Shown: piece after piece, positions 6,181-8,256 of the stretch
Position numbering within the stretch: position 1 is the stretch's first letter
Layout of the letters: every line of letters starts with the position of its first letter
Origin: Flavobacteriales bacterium
Lineage (GTDB): Bacteria > Bacteroidota > Bacteroidia > Flavobacteriales_E > Vicingaceae
Length of the DNA stretch: 8,256 nucleotides
NCBI GenBank assembly: GCA_029262915.1
Contig: JAJCYN010000102.1
Span: 1 to 8,256 of the forward strand
Reading direction: 5' to 3'
Position numbers and translations under genes: made by a program
The notes under the pieces: model-generated
The model's database searches: none
What the model saw: the letters and a program-made list of their open reading frames with translations, nothing else
Told to the model about the DNA's origin: nothing

Positions 6181-7099
6181 ATTAAGTGTGAATCACCTCT
6201 TAGGAATCAGATATCTTACTGCAACAGATATTAATTTGATTTTTGAAACTGCTGATCATTTTAAAGAAGTCATTAACCGTCCCATTAAAAAAGTTCCTTC
6301 ATTACGAGACCTTACAATAGCTAACTTATTTTTTGAAAACTCAACCCGAACAAAACTTTCGTTTGAAATTGCTGAGAAAAGATTATCAGCAGATATTTTA
6401 AATTTTTCTTCATCCAATTCATCAGTAACTAAAGGAGAGACTTTAATAGATACAGTAAACAATATCCTCTCAATGAAGGTAGATATGGTTGTAATGAGAC
6501 ATCCGAATCCCGGAGCAGCGGACTTTTTGTCAAAACATGTAGATGCTAAAATTGTAAATGCTGGAGATGGTGCTCACGAACATCCAACACAAGCTTTACT
6601 TGATTCCTTCTCTATCAGAGAAAAATATGGAAATTTAAAGGGGAAAAATGTAGTTATTGTTGGAGATATTCTTCACTCGAGAGTAGCATTATCCAATATA
6701 TTTTGCTTGAAGAAGTTAGGAGCAAATGTAAAAGTGTGTGGTCCATTAACGCTAATTCCAAAATACATTTCTTCTTTAGGAGTAGAAGTTGTTACGGATT
6801 TAAAAAAAGCATTAAATTGGTGTGATGTAGCAATGATGCTGAGAATACAATTAGAACGACAGGATATGAAGTTTTTTCCATCTCTACGAGAATACTCAAT
6901 GCTTTATGGATTAGATAAACAACTTTTAGACTCGTTAGATAAGGAAATTACGGTAATGCATCCAGGCCCAATAAATAGAGGAGTAGAGATTACTTCTGAT
7001 GTAGCAGATAGTAAACAATCAATAATATTAGAACAAGTACAAAATGGAGTGGCCATTAGAATGGCAGTACTTTATTTATTAGCAGGTAAAATAGAATAA
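6173..7099 (+). CDS. pyrB: Aspartate carbamoyltransferase catalytic subunit
   Basis: PyrB condenses carbamoyl phosphate with aspartate, the committed step of de novo pyrimidine synthesis, and acts as a catalytic trimer in the cytoplasm. The 308-residue length is typical of the catalytic chain. Motifs are intact: the carbamoyl-phosphate loop STRT at 57-60 followed by SFE, the loop SSVTKGET at 83-90 with its lysine K87, MRHPNPG near 108-114, HPTQALLD at 137-144, R224-x-Q in the aspartate-binding region, and MHPGPINRG at 262-270. The ATG lies inside the end of pyrR (overlap of 8 bases), so its translation probably depends on ribosomes finishing pyrR. No pyrI regulatory-subunit gene is visible next to it. 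Confidence 0.97.
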   Translation: MSKLSVNHLLGIRYLTATDINLIFETADHFKEVINRPIKKVPSLRDLTIANLFFENSTRTKLSFEIAEKRLSADILNFSSSNSSVTKGETLIDTVNNILSMKVDMVVMRHPNPGAADFLSKHVDAKIVNAGDGAHEHPTQALLDSFSIREKYGNLKGKNVVIVGDILHSRVALSNIFCLKKLGANVKVCGPLTLIPKYISSLGVEVVTDLKKALNWCDVAMMLRIQLERQDMKFFPSLREYSMLYGLDKQLLDSLDKEITVMHPGPINRGVEITSDVADSKQSIILEQVQNGVAIRMAVLYLLAGKIE

Positions 7100-7108
7100 A
7101 TAATATAT

Positions 7109-7540
7109 ATGAAAGCAATAATTAAAACAGACAAAGGAGATATGACCTTGGAGTTATATGAAAAAGATGCTCCAAAAACAGTAGAAAACTTTACAACATT
7201 AATTAAAAAAGGATATTACAATGGATTAACATTTCATAGAGTGTTAAACGATTTCGTAATTCAAGGTGGTTGTCCAGATGGAACAGGAATGGGAGGACCT
7301 GGTTATTCAATAGATTGTGAGTTAGATGGAGAAAACCAATACCACGATAGAGGTGTGTTGTCTATGGCTCATGCAGGAAGAAATACTGGAGGTTCGCAGT
7401 TCTTTATATGTCATAGCAGAAACAATACTGCTCATTTAGATGGAAACCATACTTGTTTGGGAAAAGTAGTAGAAGGACTTGATGTAATTGATGAAATTAA
7501 AGAAGGTGATAAAATGAATAGTGTTGAAGTAATGGATTAA
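7109..7540 (+). CDS. Cyclophilin-type peptidyl-prolyl cis-trans isomerase (cytoplasmic)
   Basis: This 143-residue single-domain cyclophilin lacks a signal peptide, so it should act in the cytoplasm on proline bonds of folding proteins. Catalytic-site residues, numbered against human CypA, are present: R44 (Arg55) in FHRV, F49 (Phe60), Q52 (Gln63) in IQGG, Q97 and F99 (Gln111, Phe113) in GGSQFFIC, and H114 (His126) in LDGNHT. The tryptophan at CypA position 121 is H109 here and Met61 is V50; the first change usually goes with low cyclosporin sensitivity in bacterial cyclophilins. Its start is 9 bases after the pyrB stop with no terminator between them, so it probably shares the pyr transcript. 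It has no obvious functional link to pyrimidine synthesis. Confidence 0.95.
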   Translation: MKAIIKTDKGDMTLELYEKDAPKTVENFTTLIKKGYYNGLTFHRVLNDFVIQGGCPDGTGMGGPGYSIDCELDGENQYHDRGVLSMAHAGRNTGGSQFFICHSRNNTAHLDGNHTCLGKVVEGLDVIDEIKEGDKMNSVEVMD

Positions 7541-7551
7541 TTTAATTATTT

Positions 7552-7575
7552 GTCATCCTGAACTTGTCGAAGGAT
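7552..7575. repeat. REP-like extragenic sequence with imperfect dyad symmetry
   Basis: The stretch starts GTCATCCTGAAC and ends TTGTCGAAGGAT. ATCCT (7555-7559) and AGGAT (7571-7575) form a short inverted repeat around an 11-base centre. I recognise this word, with variants such as cctgagcttgtcgaagg, as one that recurs in intergenic regions of many bacterial genomes, including flavobacteria. Only one copy lies in this window, so its repetitive nature rests on recall and not on a count. It sits 12 bases after the cyclophilin stop. Confidence 0.5.
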
Positions 7576-7630
7576 AGATAAATGATTCTATATGTGTCTT
7601 GCACTCTGATAAAACTTAGTATGAGAAAAC

Positions 7631-7664
7631 AAAAAACCTCCAATAGAAATGTTGGAGGTTTTTT
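7631..7664. terminator. Bidirectional rho-independent terminator between the cyclophilin gene and ribH
   Basis: AAAAAACCTCCAA (7631-7643) pairs perfectly with TTGGAGGTTTTTT (7652-7664) around the loop TAGAAATG. The stem is flanked by an A run on one side and a T run on the other, so it can act on both strands. The ribH stop codon (7664-7666) abuts and shares the last base of the stem. Confidence 0.93.
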
Positions 7665-8152
7665 TATATTTCTTTCTGAAACTTCACCATTTTAATGGCA
7701 GTAACAGCGGCTTCATCTCCTTTATTGCCATACTTTCCTCCAGAACGATCTATGGCTTGTTGTTCCGTATTATCGGTTAACACACCAAAAATAACGGGCT
7801 TGTTGTATTTTAAAGTAACATCTTTTATCCCCATAGTAGCACCTTCGCATACAAAATCGAAATGCTTGGTTTCTCCTTGTATAACACTTCCTAAGCAAAT
7901 AACAGCATCAACTTTCGTTTTCTCAAAAAAGGTTTGTGCCCCTAAAGGTAATTCAAATGTTCCAGGAACAAATTGAACAATAATGTTATTTTCTATTGCT
8001 CCGTGTTTAATCAGCGTGTTGTAAGCACCTTCTAATAAACCTTTAGTAATGTTCTCGTTCCATTCAGAAACAACAATTCCGAAGACCATTTCTGTAGCAT
8101 CCGGAATTGAATTTATATCGTAATCAGATAAATTGTTATTTACAGTAGCCAT
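7664..8152 (-). CDS. ribH: 6,7-dimethyl-8-ribityllumazine synthase
   Basis: RibH joins the ribityl-aminopyrimidine intermediate with dihydroxybutanone phosphate to make lumazine, the penultimate step of riboflavin synthesis, usually as a pentamer or 60-subunit shell in the cytoplasm. The 162-residue protein has the aromatic-Asn substrate motif SEWNENIT (W31, N32), FVPGTFELP at 61-69, GSVIQGETKHFDFV at 88-101 with the catalytic His97, PVIFGVLTDNTEQQA at 119-133 and DRSGGKYGNKGDEAA at 135-149 with the phosphate-contacting R136. The first 20 residues form a mildly longer N-terminus than B. subtilis RibH. The ATG overlaps the stop codon of the upstream minus-strand gene in the sequence TAATG, so the two are translationally coupled. 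The product supplies flavin, which the nitroreductase elsewhere in this window also needs, but no direct genetic link is visible. Confidence 0.97.
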   Translation of the reverse strand: MATVNNNLSDYDINSIPDATEMVFGIVVSEWNENITKGLLEGAYNTLIKHGAIENNIIVQFVPGTFELPLGAQTFFEKTKVDAVICLGSVIQGETKHFDFVCEGATMGIKDVTLKYNKPVIFGVLTDNTEQQAIDRSGGKYGNKGDEAAVTAIKMVKFQKEI

Positions 8153-8256
8153 TATTTTAATGCTTCAGCTCTGGCAATATATTTATCTATGGTTCTACCT
8201 TCATTAGATGCAGCATAATCAGATTTTATGGCAGAGTATTTTTCAACTGCTTTTTC
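8152..8256 (-). CDS. C-terminal end of a probable tetratricopeptide-repeat protein (partial)
   Basis: Reading from the right edge on the minus strand, 34 codons remain before a TAA at 8154-8152. The peptide includes AVEKYSAIKSDYAASNEG and IDKYIARAEALK, an amphipathic helix-turn-helix pattern like a TPR unit with a closing helix. TPR proteins with this kind of ending are, as I recall, commonly found directly upstream of ribH in flavobacteria. The one-base stop/start overlap with ribH indicates an operon. The rest of the protein, including any signal peptide, lies outside the window, so its location and partners cannot be judged. Confidence 0.6.
   Translation of the reverse strand, partial: EKAVEKYSAIKSDYAASNEGRTIDKYIARAEALK

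Noticed and set aside
7695..7976. Open frame of 93 codons on the plus strand across ribH
   Set aside because: It lies fully antisense to a well-conserved ribH, shows no recognisable domain and has no promoter motif; it is a shadow frame.
1..8256. Defence system, mobile element, integrase, tRNA or secretion gene cluster
   Set aside because: All substantial frames match housekeeping or common metabolic families, and I saw no terminal inverted repeats of insertion-sequence type, target duplications, or tRNA cloverleaf.

Overview
The window looks like ordinary chromosomal DNA from a member of the Bacteroidota, most likely the Flavobacteriia. The evidence is the low GC content (by eye about one third), the recurrent TAnnTTTG motif typical of Bacteroidota -7 promoter elements ahead of genes, the near absence of Shine-Dalgarno sequences, the long Bacteroidota-type IspH, and protein sequences that read like flavobacterial homologues. 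Genus cannot be decided from this stretch.

Layout, left to right. Bases 1-103 are the 3' end of a gene whose C-terminal helix resembles a MarR-family regulator. It is followed by a perfect 16-bp palindrome that overlaps a -7 promoter motif, then a tightly spaced pair encoding a pirin (155-907) and a small FMN nitroreductase (912-1436). Together these look like a small redox or quinone stress operon under local repressor control. Next is a separately promoted monohaem cytochrome c lipoprotein (1511-1972). It converges on ispH (2026-3252, minus strand), and the two share a near-perfect bidirectional terminator. ispH and rpsA (3467-5521) diverge from a 214-bp spacer that holds a good TTG-N19-TAnnTTTG promoter for rpsA and a leader hairpin just before its start. 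rpsA encodes a six-domain ribosomal protein S1 with an unusual lysine/alanine-rich N-terminal tail, and it ends at a strong terminator.

Downstream, pyrR (5626-6180) overlaps pyrB (6173-7099), and a cytoplasmic cyclophilin (7109-7540) follows 9 bp later, so the three are probably co-transcribed. pyrR-pyrB links uracil/PRPP metabolism to the committed step of pyrimidine synthesis. The spacer after the cyclophilin contains a short REP-like sequence and a second bidirectional terminator, shared with the minus-strand ribH (7664-8152). ribH overlaps by one base the end of a gene running off the right edge, probably a TPR protein.

I found no mobile element, CRISPR array, tRNA, rRNA or defence system, and nothing that amounts to a clearly undescribed system. 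The points most worth checking are regulatory: the palindrome over the pirin promoter, the nearly leaderless pyrR promoter combined with altered PyrR RNA-contact residues, the rpsA leader hairpin, the S1 lysine-rich tail, and the REP-like element.
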